This document shows positions 27,622 through 36,972 of a DNA stretch of 64,000 nt, in pieces. Source of the DNA: Porphyridium purpureum (lineage: Eukaryota > Rhodophyta > Bangiophyceae > Porphyridiales > Porphyridiaceae). The notes beneath the pieces are model-generated. The model searched no databases. It was not told where the DNA came from and worked only from the letters and a program-made list of their open reading frames with translations. Both the position numbers and the translations under genes were made by a program. The stretch's first letter is position 1; each line of letters begins with the position of its first letter. Location of the stretch: positions 27,730 through 91,729 of the forward strand of contig VRMN01000023.1 of NCBI GenBank assembly GCA_008690995.1, read 5' to 3'.

Positions 27622-28269
27622 TCACGTCACCTGGAGCAGCAGCGCCGGCTTTTCGTATGACAGGATGATGTCGTCCTCTGCCGTCGCGCGGTCCGAGTTT
27701 TTGATGCGATAGTGTTCCGTGGCGTTCTTGACGGCGTAGATTGCGCGCCCAATGATGTGGTCGAATCGAATCGCGCCAAACGAGCGGCTGTCCCGGGTGG
27801 GCGCTGCCGGGTTGTCGCACTGCACCCAGCAATGATTATCAGGTATGAAGAACGGGGGGAACTTTTCTGGCTCGCGATCGCTGATCATTTCGTCGCCCGC
27901 TGCGGCCACAATGCGACGCACATACTTTCGCCTCGCGTCGCTGGGGTCGCGCATGACCACCACGTCACGCACAAAGACCGACTGCTCTGTAGGGCGCGGG
28001 AGCCGGCGAATAAATAAAACGTCGCGCGCCTCGTCCTCGCGCGCGTTCTCATTCAGCAGTGGAGCCATGCTGTTGCCTGTCATGGCGAGTTTGTACAGGA
28101 GCGGTTTCTGCCACTCGGCGGAGATCTTTTTCGCCGTCTCGGAGTCATTCTGAGCCAGCTTTGACGCGATGACTGACGGATCCTGGCCTGCTGCGACCGC
28201 GACAGCATCGACGGCCGTCGATGCACGCGCGATGTAGTATCGATACCGCGCGAGCAACGACTGCGCCAT
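27622..28269 (-). CDS. Signal-peptidase-I-like (S26) protein with altered catalytic Lys
   Basis: This is a 215-residue protein. Box B, GNSMAPLL, keeps the Ser (residue 67). The next boxes are FVRDVVVMRDP, KYVRRIVAAAGDEM and DNPAAPTRDSRSFGAIRFDHIIGRAIYAV, all diagnostic of the mitochondrial/plastid S26 family. In active enzymes the third box is Y-x-K-R; here the Lys position (118) is Arg. A plant subgroup of S26 homologues, as I recall it, has the same change and a similar acidic-loop C-terminus, so this may be a conserved non-canonical branch. The location (mitochondrion or plastid) and activity are open. No transmembrane helix is obvious. Confidence 0.75.
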   Translation of the reverse strand: MAQSLLARYRYYIARASTAVDAVAVAAGQDPSVIASKLAQNDSETAKKISAEWQKPLLYKLAMTGNSMAPLLNENAREDEARDVLFIRRLPRPTEQSVFVRDVVVMRDPSDARRKYVRRIVAAAGDEMISDREPEKFPPFFIPDNHCWVQCDNPAAPTRDSRSFGAIRFDHIIGRAIYAVKNATEHYRIKNSDRATAEDDIILSYEKPALLLQVT

Positions 28270-30229
28270 GGGTTGGTCGCCTCTTCGCCGCGAATCGTGC
28301 GCACGGACACCGCACTTTGCTCAAGAACGCAGTGGCTTCGGCCGGTTTCAGCTGGCAACAGGCGCGCGTATGCTCGCACGCCCCCTCAAACTTCTCGCCC
28401 ACGCGCACGCGCCACGTCCCGATGGCGCGTGATTACGGCTGGAAGCCGCCCCGCCGCCTTTCACGCGACGGGCGAACGTTGCGCGCGCTCGACGCACGCA
28501 CGCGGGACATTCACCGCAGGCGCCTCGTCCCCAGCTTCTGGCTACTCACGCACGCCCAGCCCTCCTGCGCTCTCCTCCCGCAACCCGCGCTGGCCGTGCC
28601 GGTGCCCACTCCAGTCGGCGCCGACAAAGACACTTTCAGTCCGTGCACCCTTCCACTTCCGCGCCCCGCCGCCCCGCCGCAGCGCGCGCTAGTGACCAAT
28701 TATTACCCCAGCTCCGCACGCGCGTCCAGCAAGCCATATACCCTTCCCCCACTCGACACGCAATCCCTCTGTCCCTTCCTCACTCTGTCTCCCTCTCTCC
28801 CTCTCTCTCTTTGTCCCACCTCCCCCGCAACTGGCGCGCACGCGTTCCCTGCCCGCGAACGTGCTCGATCACGCACCCCTCCACCACCAGGGTACAGTTC
28901 ACCGCCACACCACCGTACCCCAGCCGGCGTTCAGCATGGTCGCGCAAGTGTACCGCTCTGAGCGTGCACGATCGTGCCTGCTCCTCTGTGCGAGCGTGCG
29001 TGCGATATGCAGTGCTCCCCTCCAACCGCTCGATCGATCGCACACAACAAATCCCGAAATAAATACCAATTGCACCAGTAACAATGGCGCCATTGACACT
29101 GCCGATGATGGCGATGACCATCATAATAATGACGATGATGCAAACGCGTCACGTGGTGTGCTGTTTCCACCAATTGCGGCGTGAGGGTGAGCGGGCGGGT
29201 GAGCGGGTTGCGGTGTACGTGTGTGTGTAAGTTACGCGTGCGACCGGTTTGTAGCCACACAAAAAGAATACAAACCGAGTAAGTTGGGTGCGCGCGGGTG
29301 CGTTGGTAGTAGCACTGGCAAGGTGTGTGTGTGTGTGTGTGTGTGTGTACACGTCAAACAATGGCCGGGGCGGGGACAAGGCGGTGCGCACGCGTCACGC
29401 GATCGCGGGACACGCGCAAGTCGCGTCGCTGGCGCGTCGACTGTAAACGCGGGTGGAGAGAGAGTCGTGGAGGAATGGCCACCGCGGGTGCGTGTCGCCG
29501 TCAGCGGGAGAGAAAGAGAGAGAGAAAGAGAGTGTGTGTGTGTGTATACAGTTTGAATTTTGGTGCGTATACGGAAGGTGTGATTGGAGGTGAGCGGTTG
29601 ACAGTTTGCCGCGCAGTGTGGCGAGGCCGCGCGAGCCTGCGCCACAGCCACAAACGCGGCGTCGCGACGCGCGAGCACACAGAATGAGACGCTAAAGTGC
29701 ATGGCCACCATCGAACGCGCACGCACCCGGACACAGACGCGAAAATCCTCCAAAGTACTCGGTCCGTACACGGCCGCATGCCACATCCGTGTGAAGGATA
29801 ACGCGCCGCAGAAAGGCACCATGTGTAAAAGAGACGTCCGCATTCGTCGCTTTGGTCGCGCTCCGTGTGTGTGTGTGGAACGGCACGCGGTGTGAAAGCG
29901 TGCTGGACAGAGCAAAGCCATCAAGTGCGCTTCGGGCCCGCCTGCGCTCATCCAACGGCTGGTTATATGCCAGAGTCGAAAAGGCTGAGCGCACAACGCT
30001 GCGTGTGCACTCGGATCGATTCGCGTAAAGGACAAAAGTGTGTGCGCGCGCGCTTCAAGGAGAAACGTCGAGAAGGCGTCAAGACGTGCTGCAGGGACCC
30101 CCACGCAAACCAAAAAGGGCGGCGTTCCGTATCAACTGGCCCTCCGGACACTGGCGGCTGCTTCATCTACCTTCGCCACGCGCGAATGGTGGCGAATGAC
30201 TCTGCCCAAATCCTGCTTTGCGCAACCGC
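28270..30229. other. Long intergenic region rich in microsatellites
   Basis: About 1.96 kb. It holds CT-rich (28780-28815), GT (about 29322-29350) and GA/GT tracts (29508-29548). Long ORFs here (for example minus 29232-30113) are low-complexity readings of these tracts. A minus-strand ATG at 29124 opens a ~34-residue hydrophobic stretch that decays into low complexity. No gene can be supported. Confidence 0.5.
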
Positions 30230-31666
30230 ATGGAATCGACCAAAGATAGCTCAGGTACCGATAGTAGAGCCAGTTCCGCAAGCTACGAAAACGATCTGAC
30301 AGAGGCGAGGCCGCCGAAAGAGCCAGCGCTCAACATCCGTCAGCGCACCATGCCGAATCGCCGCGCAGAGCAGGCCCAACAAGGGACGGAATCATTCCAG
30401 CCGTGGGCGCCGCAGCAGCTGCTGCACCGACGAGAACCAAAGTTTGAACAAGCCGCAGGGCCGGTGCTTCCGCCATTGTTAGAGGCGTTTCCGTTTCTTC
30501 ACGTGGAGCCGTTGGATCAGATCATGGAACGAAACCTTAAGCGACAAAAGCAGGAGCAATTCAAGGTGAGCTCGCAAGTGCCTATCCAGGGGCCCTTCCT
30601 CGCCCCGTGGCGCCAGATATCCAGAGATACGCAACACGTGGAGATGCCCTGTCACGCGGCAACATACAGCGCCTTTCCAGGCTCAGGTCTGGCGACCTCT
30701 CCATCCCGTGATAGTGGCATCGGCAGCAGCAAGGCGCATGCTGGTGCGTATTCTCCGCCGTCTCCTCTTCAGAGCTGTCGCGCGCGTGAGAAAATTAACA
30801 GGGAGCACGCGGCGGCGGCCGTGTTCGCGGATCCTTCTTGGCATCGAATATCGTCCCTGTCGTCGCCACCAGCGGTTCCGTCTGCCATGCCATCGTTCCG
30901 GTGCTTTGCAGACGATCCGCAGCTGCGCCCATCACGACGTGACGAGCCGCAAGGGCAAGAGGGCCGGCACATGGCGGACAGTAGGCAGCAACCCGCTGCA
31001 GGGGAACCAGGTGCAAGCCTCGAGCCGATTGCGATTGCTCCCCGGATGGAAAAAAGCGCGCCAAGATCGGAGCGCGCGATGGCTGCGCAGGCAGACATGG
31101 TACCACAGCGTGGCGCCGAGGCTAGCTCTGCCAAGGACACCACGAAGGATCTGTCCAAGCCTAGCGGCAAGGCCATGTTCAGCCGCATGGACAAAGGCAA
31201 GCAGCCGTTGCGTAACGAAGAGCCATCGGAACGGGAGCGCCCCGGGGGCAGCCAGGCGCAAAAGCCGGTCGCTGAGGCCGAGATGGCGGTTTCGGCGCCG
31301 ACTGCGCGCAAGCCGAAGCACTACTGGACTGCCGAAGAGGACGAGACGCTCATGCGAGCGGTCAAGAAGCACGGCGCGCGCAACTGGGGCTACCTTGCGC
31401 GGCACTACTTCCAGCTGCGGCGCTCGGAGCTGCAGCTGCGCGCGCGGTGGGCGTACGTGCTGCAGCGGCGCGGCTTTGTGCGCACGTTCACGGCGCAGGA
31501 GGACGAGTACATCCTGCGTTCGTACCACGAGCGCGGCGCGCAGTGGAGCGTGTTCGCGCGCGAGCTCACCAACTGCACCGACCAGGACGTCAAGCTGCGC
31601 TTCCGCAAGCTCCGCAACGCGTACACCCGCAGAGCCACCAGCTCCAGCAGCCCCTCCAACCATTAA
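30230..31666 (+). CDS. Two-repeat MYB/SANT DNA-binding protein
   Basis: This is a 478-residue protein. The N-terminal ~360 residues are disordered and rich in Ser, Pro, Gln and charged residues. Two C-terminal MYB/SANT repeats follow. Repeat 1 (about 364-411) is YWTAEEDETLMRAVKKHG..NWGYLARHYF.LRRSELQLRARW. Repeat 2 (about 417-464) is FTAQEDEYILRSYHERGAQWSVFARELTNCTDQDVKLRF. The regularly spaced aromatic residues and the third-helix pattern support sequence-specific DNA binding. A nuclear transcription regulator is inferred; the target is unknown. The ATG at 30230 is the first in frame. Confidence 0.85.
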   Translation: MESTKDSSGTDSRASSASYENDLTEARPPKEPALNIRQRTMPNRRAEQAQQGTESFQPWAPQQLLHRREPKFEQAAGPVLPPLLEAFPFLHVEPLDQIMERNLKRQKQEQFKVSSQVPIQGPFLAPWRQISRDTQHVEMPCHAATYSAFPGSGLATSPSRDSGIGSSKAHAGAYSPPSPLQSCRAREKINREHAAAAVFADPSWHRISSLSSPPAVPSAMPSFRCFADDPQLRPSRRDEPQGQEGRHMADSRQQPAAGEPGASLEPIAIAPRMEKSAPRSERAMAAQADMVPQRGAEASSAKDTTKDLSKPSGKAMFSRMDKGKQPLRNEEPSERERPGGSQAQKPVAEAEMAVSAPTARKPKHYWTAEEDETLMRAVKKHGARNWGYLARHYFQLRRSELQLRARWAYVLQRRGFVRTFTAQEDEYILRSYHERGAQWSVFARELTNCTDQDVKLRFRKLRNAYTRRATSSSSPSNH

Positions 31667-32667
31667 ATGTACACCGCTGTACTCCTAGTGCTTTTCACTG
31701 TACTCCCACTGTACTTTCACTGCGTTCTCTGTTAAGACCTTGTCACTCAAAGAAGGGTTGGATTCAACAACACTCGAGCTTGCAATCGACACTCCAGAGT
31801 GCAAACTTACGATGCTACGCCCTGTACGTTTGCGCGGCTCTTCGCATTCACCCGTCCACCCGGCTTGTGCAGACTCTGTTGAGACCCTGCTCGTAAAACC
31901 ACGTCCCCCACAAACCTCCATGATTCTTCCAGCTCCGCTCGAGCACACAATTCGGCACATCACCCCCACTCCTTCGCACCGACCTCTCGGCCTCTGCGAT
32001 TCTTCACTTGGCACACCATTCGCCCCGGAGGCAAAGCGCGCACAACAGCTTGATTCTCGCTGTACTCCCGCTGTACTCCCGCTGTACTCGCGAACCTGTT
32101 CACTGTACCCATACCCACTTGTGCAAGATTTTCTCCGCGTTCATTTTCGAGCCTGCGTGCGGCAGAACGCGCGACGTAGCGCGTACAGCGCGGTGTACCT
32201 TCCACATCCAAACCGAGCCGTTTTCGTCTTGCGCGCGCGCGTGCGCGCGTTCATTACGCGTGGCGGTCTGTGCGTGCTGGTTGTGTGGGCGCCTGCTGCC
32301 CGCATGGTTTCTCTTCGGTGTGTGCGTTGGATGCAGACACCACGAATCACAAGAATCACACGGAACAGCGAGAAGAAACAGCAAGCGCGCGCGCGTGTTT
32401 GAAGTCGGTGTGTGTGTGGGTGGGGGCATCGCCAGTTGGTATGAAATCGGGGCGGTTTCAGACGCGCCGCGTGGCAGCTGCTGCACTAGTGCGTGCGAGA
32501 AAGCTAACGGAGTAAGAGGAGCAGGGGAGAGAGGGGAGAGAGAGAGAGAGAGGAAGGAGACCGGTGGGTGGGGTGGGGTTGTGTGGATTGGACAGCGGCG
32601 TGCGTGGTGGTGGTGGTGGTTTCCTGGGTGGAGGGGCGTGGGGATCGTAGCGGGTGAGGCGGGGAGG
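31667..32667. other. Intergenic region with CTGTAC motif clusters upstream of the reticulon gene
   Basis: About 1 kb without a supported gene. CTGTAC occurs at 31677, 31698 and 31709, and again at 32060, 32071 and 32082 (exactly 11 bp apart) and 32103. A purine tract (32524-32560) precedes the reticulon start. Some in-frame sequence extends upstream of the reticulon ATG but is low complexity. Confidence 0.6.
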
Positions 32668-33621
32668 ATGGAGGGCGACGAGGACGCGTTCACGGCCGCG
32701 CCGGCGGCCGAGTATCCAGACGTGCCCGACGTGGTGAAGAGCGTGGGGCAGAGCATGCAGGATGGGGTCGCGGCCGCCGTGGAGCGGGTGGAGAACGCGA
32801 CAAGCAGCATGCAGAGCGCCCCGGCAAGCGCGTCCGCGCCGCCGCCGGCGGCCAACGAGTCCGCGGGGATGAACCCCCTGGCGTACCTGCCCAAGGTGGA
32901 GCTGCCGGTCGCCGCAAAGCGGCCCGTCACCACGCTCAATGACGTGATCTACTGGAGGAACCCGCTCGTCACCGGGATTGTGTTCGGCACGTTCAACGTC
33001 GTGTTCATGCTCGTGCTCTTTGGCAAGTACTCGTTCCTGCGCGTGTTCAGTTCTGCGGCCGTGTTCTACCTCTTACTCGGCCTCCTCATCGTCAACGGAT
33101 CCAAGCTTTTGGTCGGCTTCACCGAAAAGGCCCGCATCCCGCAGCCATCGTACGGCGCCGAGTACATCGACAAGAAGGTGTGGCTGCCGCGCATCGAAAA
33201 GTCGATCGCGACCGTGAACAAGACGATGGACGTCCTGATCGCGGCGCTGTACTGCGTGGACAGCAAGCGAACGCTGCAGCTCATGGTCGCGTTCTATTTG
33301 CTGTCGCTCGTGGGCCGGGTTATCCCAGACGCCGTGCTCATCTACCTGGTCGGTCTGACGATTTTCACGGCGCCCGTCGTCTACGAAAACTACAAGGAAG
33401 AGATTGACGTGCACCTTGTCAAGATCAAGAAAATGCTCCAGGAGTACTACGCAAAGGGCAAGGCGGCGGCCGAGGAAAAGGCCGTCGAGCTAAGAAAGGT
33501 CGCTGATGTGAAGATGGCCGAACTCAAGGAACAAGTGCAGCAAAAAAGCCAGCCGCTGCTCGAGCAATCGGGCGTCGCGAAGAAGCTCGGCTTGTCACCG
33601 GCGCCGAAAAAGACGCAATAA
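32668..33621 (+). CDS. Reticulon-family ER membrane-shaping protein
   Basis: This is a 317-residue protein. An acidic/Ala-rich N-terminus is followed by the reticulon homology domain: DVIYWRNPLVTGIVFGTFNVVFMLV, a second half of the first hairpin, a ~65-residue loop (KKVWLPRIEKSIA) and a second long hydrophobic hairpin (LMVAFYLLSLVGRVIPDAVLIYLVGLTIFTAPVVYENYKEEID). The C-terminal tail is a Lys/Glu-rich helix and ends KKTQ, a dilysine KKxx signal for ER retrieval. The hairpins wedge into the cytosolic leaflet and curve ER tubules. I chose the ATG at 32668, after the purine tract; an upstream in-frame extension is low complexity. Confidence 0.9.
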   Translation: MEGDEDAFTAAPAAEYPDVPDVVKSVGQSMQDGVAAAVERVENATSSMQSAPASASAPPPAANESAGMNPLAYLPKVELPVAAKRPVTTLNDVIYWRNPLVTGIVFGTFNVVFMLVLFGKYSFLRVFSSAAVFYLLLGLLIVNGSKLLVGFTEKARIPQPSYGAEYIDKKVWLPRIEKSIATVNKTMDVLIAALYCVDSKRTLQLMVAFYLLSLVGRVIPDAVLIYLVGLTIFTAPVVYENYKEEIDVHLVKIKKMLQEYYAKGKAAAEEKAVELRKVADVKMAELKEQVQQKSQPLLEQSGVAKKLGLSPAPKKTQ

Positions 33622-34118
33622 GAGAAGAACGGTCGGCTTGCAGGATAGCAGCGAAACTGACTGACTCGCTTTGGACGGAAGGCGACGAGCGCAGAGGCAG
33701 AGGAGGAGAAGCAGAGCGCAGCGGATCTCAGCGCGCCCTGCACAAAATGCCCGTGCATGGCGGCATTCCCCTCTCGTTGTCTGTTGCTTGGTGGGCCTGA
33801 ATCATGCTTCCCTCTTCAGCCTGCTTTTTCCTACCTTTCGCCTTCTCTTCAAGTTTGTTCCCTTCGTCTTGTCGCACGGTACTTGTTTTTCCTGCCCTGT
33901 TTTCTTTTTTCTTTTCTTCCTTCTTTTAGCAGAGACCCTGCTGCCGAAGAAGACGCATCGCACGTGTCGTGTAAGGGGTTAGACGTCACGTGACCGTGCG
34001 CACCGCGAGACGCTATTCATAGAGGTCGTGCCTTCCGTTCATCCTTTTTCGGGGGCTATAACCATACTTGAAATAAACAGGCCGACCTTGTTGGGCAACT
34101 TTCGCAGGCGGGGGGAAG
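33622..34118. other. Intergenic region, pyrimidine-rich
   Basis: About 500 bp with long T/C-rich stretches at 33840-33930, probably the reticulon 3' end and the next promoter. No gene seen. Confidence 0.5.
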
Positions 34119-34454
34119 ATGTTGTCTTGGGCTTGCGGCGCGCTGCCTGCGCGCCTTGCGCGCCCACGCGCCGCTCATTGTGTTGTACCGCTGCGGATGC
34201 TCGCGCAGCCGTCGCGTAAGATGCCGGACAAGACGGTCACGATCTTCTGCAGGAAATGCACTGAGAAATTGTTCAAGTACCGCAAAGGTGGCAATGGCGC
34301 GCTCGTCAAGTGCTGGCTGGAGCGCATCGTCGAGGACTTTACGCGCGAGCCGTGCGTCTGTCCCAAATGTGGCGTCGAGTTTGCCCGGCATGCCGTTATC
34401 AAGGCGCGTCCCGCATACAAGTTCAAGGGCGGGAGTGTGTTTATGAAGAAATAA
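34119..34454 (+). CDS. Small zinc-ribbon protein, probably organelle-targeted
   Basis: This is a 111-residue protein. The first ~34 residues are Arg/Ala-rich and lack acids, like a mitochondrial or plastid presequence. The remainder has two Cys pairs, FCRKCTEKLF and CVCPKCGVEF, separated by ~30 residues, forming one zinc ribbon, and ends KFKGGSVFMKK. An internal ATG at 34221 (MPDKTV) would give the ribbon alone. The function is unknown; the basic tail and ribbon suggest RNA or DNA binding. Confidence 0.7.
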   Translation: MLSWACGALPARLARPRAAHCVVPLRMLAQPSRKMPDKTVTIFCRKCTEKLFKYRKGGNGALVKCWLERIVEDFTREPCVCPKCGVEFARHAVIKARPAYKFKGGSVFMKK

Positions 34455-34546
34455 CATCCGTTTTGCTTTTCCTGGTGGTGGTTGCAACGTGGCGTCGGCG
34501 GCAGCAGCAGCATATTCTGCCTCCCTCTCCACGTGCTCGACACGAG

Positions 34547-35479
34547 TCAAGTCAGCTCGAGGCGGCCGCGGCATTTGCCGCACGCGCTGCGCTGCAGATC
34601 GATCGACTTGCTGTTGCGCCCGTACGAGACTCCGCACGCCGCGTTGGTGCATCGGTAGACAAACTTGTACGCAATTTGATACGAATGACACCTCGAAATC
34701 AGCAGAGTCGGGTCAAATTGCGCTGCCTTGAGTGCCCAGAGCTTAAAGCTGGCGCCGTGGTGCGGGCGCTTCTCGCGGTCGACAATCCATTGTGCCGCGT
34801 GGCACAGTTCGTGAGCAAGCGTGTTCCGCAACCGCTCTGTGCGATCTACCACTTTCCAACTCAGCTCGATGCGAGCTGTGCGCAGACCGGTCGTACCGTC
34901 CTGGGCCGCGCGCGTTACTCCAGCAGTCTTGCACAGGCGCTTATTCCATGCCACGTGCACGTGCTCGCGAACCCGAACACCGAAAATGTGCGCGCAGTAG
35001 TACGCCGTCAACTGGTTCGCCAGCTCTTCGCGGTGGCGCTTAAAGGCATGCTCGCTGAACTCTCTCTGCAAAAATGCGAGGTCGTAGCCGACCTGATTGA
35101 CTGGCTCTGCAAGCGATACAGCATGCACTCGCGCGCACAGCTCATCCTCAGACTTGGGCGCCCCATCATGCCAGTCATCAGCCACTAGCTTTTGCATCGC
35201 GCGATCCAGACTCTGCTGCGCCAAGCGATGAGCTTTCGGGTCAGTAAACAGGTCGTCGATTCGCGCTAGCGCACAGGACTTGTCCTGAGTCACATGGCGG
35301 CAGTTTTCGTCGGCGTCGATCTGGATGCCTGCACAGAACGTCGGCTGTTGAATCTCATCCACCAGACGCAGGATCTCGGGCCATTCGTTCCACCGATACT
35401 TTTGCGCCGCGCAACTCGCCAGGCCGCGCACATCCTGAGTGGCTTGAGCGAGTTTCGCGGCCCGCAGCGTATTTTTCAT
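34547..35479 (-). CDS. SprT-like metalloprotease (GCNA/SPRTN type)
   Basis: This is a 310-residue protein. The C-terminal half carries RIELSWKVVDRTERLRNTLAHELCHAAQWIVD with the zinc-binding HExxH, a later His (RPHHGASFK), and a zinc ribbon CTNAACG...CGKCRGRLEL. These match the SprT domain of GCNA (germ-cell nuclear acidic protein), which cleaves DNA-protein crosslinks. The N-terminal ~150 residues are helical and unassigned; the long acidic repeat region of animal GCNA is missing. A nuclear DNA-repair role is inferred. It converges with the zinc-ribbon gene (92 bp) and diverges from the securin-like gene. Confidence 0.85.
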   Translation of the reverse strand: MKNTLRAAKLAQATQDVRGLASCAAQKYRWNEWPEILRLVDEIQQPTFCAGIQIDADENCRHVTQDKSCALARIDDLFTDPKAHRLAQQSLDRAMQKLVADDWHDGAPKSEDELCARVHAVSLAEPVNQVGYDLAFLQREFSEHAFKRHREELANQLTAYYCAHIFGVRVREHVHVAWNKRLCKTAGVTRAAQDGTTGLRTARIELSWKVVDRTERLRNTLAHELCHAAQWIVDREKRPHHGASFKLWALKAAQFDPTLLISRCHSYQIAYKFVYRCTNAACGVSYGRNSKSIDLQRSACGKCRGRLELT

Positions 35480-36088
35480 GACTAGCGTCTGCCGAGAAGG
35501 CTCTCAACGCTACTTTTTTTTACCAGCCGCGCAATGCCAACACAGCAGTATAAATGTTGTCTTGGGCAGGCTGCTCGCAGGTGCTGTATGTAACCTCTGC
35601 CGTCCACACACCTGCGCCTCTGTCTCGCTTCCTCTTCGTCGGCTCACGTGTATTGCGACCGATTTTACAGAAGCCTCCGACGCCGCGAAGAGGCAGACGA
35701 CCCGATATGCGAGCCGCAGCGGCGTATCTCGAGCAGTACGTACAGACCACGCAACAAGGTCACATCGACAACGTCCCACCCACACCCCCCACTGACGCGT
35801 GCGCGCGTTCGCAAAACCAAGTGGTGCCATGCGAACTGTACACTACTGACGATCAGCGAGCGTTACGTGGGTGTACAGTGGAGCTGAATGAGCTGCGGCG
35901 CGCCGTTTTTCAAAATTTTGAAAGAAGAAAAAAAGAAGGCGTAACGGCTACTGGTGTAGTGTACAGTTCGCGGTGCATTGGCGGATGTCCCGCAGGCAGA
36001 ATGGGACAAAGTCTGATGTGGGCGCTGGGCAATAAGGCTTTGGTGTGAGGGTGCGTTGGGGCGGAGGAGGACGCGCAGATAGCGGGAG
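35480..36088. promoter_or_regulatory. Bidirectional intergenic region with CTGTAC/GTACAG motifs
   Basis: About 600 bp separate two divergent cell-cycle or genome-stability genes. CTGTAC lies at 35836 and its reverse complement GTACAG at 35873 and 35961, all within 260 bp of the securin-like ATG. The promoter role is inferred. Confidence 0.4.
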
Positions 36089-36811
36089 ATGGACGCGCAA
36101 CGCAGCGCGCAGTTCGGACTTGCGCCGCCAGTGCTCCACGATGAAAATGCGCTAGCTGGGAAAACGCCGCTGGGAAAGGCCAAGACCGGTGTTGCGATGC
36201 AGGGCCATGCGCAGACGCCCGGAGCGTTGAGGACGCCTGGCGCAAAGCAGTTTGGTGCTCAGGCTAGTGGTCACGTGAATAAGCATCAGCAGACACCGGG
36301 AACCACGTCAGTGCGGCGCGCGCTGGGGAACATTACTAATAGTGGCGCGCAGGGCCAAAGCGGTCAGTCGGTGACTCGGTCACTGTTCTCACAGCAAACA
36401 CCCTCGGCCTCGGCGCGCAAGACGCCCGCCGGTGTGACCACGCAGAAAGCAGCGCTATCAGTGAAGGTGCCCGTCGACCCGTATGGGGATGTGCTGGACA
36501 TCGAGAGCATGTCAAGGCCGTACGATCCACAAGTCCACATGATGTCCGTGGAGCCGCAAATCCAATTGTCACCCGTGCCGCAGCACGACGAGAGGAGAGA
36601 CGAAATGCCAGAGCCTGAGCTTCTTCCGATTGTAGTTCCGCCCTTGGATTTTGAAGTCAACTTTGATGCAGACATGGAATCTTATCCATCAAGAGAAACC
36701 GCCGCGGCACAACGCGCGGCGTCAGATACAGTCAAGAGCAACCGGCCGGCTCGCGCTCCACTCTCTGTGAAGAAAACAGACAAGCCCAAGGCCCGAGTCA
36801 TTATATTGTGA
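36089..36811 (+). CDS. Securin-like APC/C substrate (DEN box and D-box)
   Basis: This is a 240-residue, mostly disordered protein. A DEN motif sits at residues 18-20 (LHDENALAGKTPLG). A perfect destruction box RRALGNITN lies at 76-84 (counted R-x-x-L-x-x-I-x-N from R76). The middle has several Thr-Pro sites (QTPGALRTPG, QQTPGTTS, QTPSASARKTPAG) fit for cyclin-dependent kinase. An acidic, hydrophobic patch PPLDFEVNFDADMESYP sits near the C-terminus, and the tail is basic. Order and motifs resemble securins and plant PATRONUS proteins, which hold separase or the APC/C in check until anaphase. Sequence conservation in this class is very low, so the assignment rests on motifs. Confidence 0.55.
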   Translation: MDAQRSAQFGLAPPVLHDENALAGKTPLGKAKTGVAMQGHAQTPGALRTPGAKQFGAQASGHVNKHQQTPGTTSVRRALGNITNSGAQGQSGQSVTRSLFSQQTPSASARKTPAGVTTQKAALSVKVPVDPYGDVLDIESMSRPYDPQVHMMSVEPQIQLSPVPQHDERRDEMPEPELLPIVVPPLDFEVNFDADMESYPSRETAAAQRAASDTVKSNRPARAPLSVKKTDKPKARVIIL

Positions 36812-36972
36812 GAGGAAAGGATAGCCCGCTGCTTTTGTGATCGAATGACGCGAAAATGTAGTCCTACGCTGGTGCCATCTACTTCTCCTGTTTCTTGTCC
36901 GTTCAAAATTGGGCAGAGTCGTTGTCTCTTAGCAAATAAAAACTCCATGGAGCAGAGCCAAGACGATCGACC

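Noticed and set aside
28780-29124. Minus ORF starting with a hydrophobic helix (MMVIAIIGSVNGAIVTGA...)
   Set aside because: The hydrophobic part is short and partly encoded by ATG/ATC-rich repeats, and the rest is low complexity. It is too weak to call a gene, though a tiny membrane protein is not excluded.
29232-30113. A 293-codon minus ORF in the long intergenic region
   Set aside because: It starts at a usable codon but is driven by GT and GA microsatellites (His-Thr and Ser-Leu runs) and shows no domain.
32008-32667. In-frame 5' extension of the reticulon gene
   Set aside because: The extension contains CTGTAC motifs, a GA tract and low-complexity residues; the ATG at 32668 fits the family.
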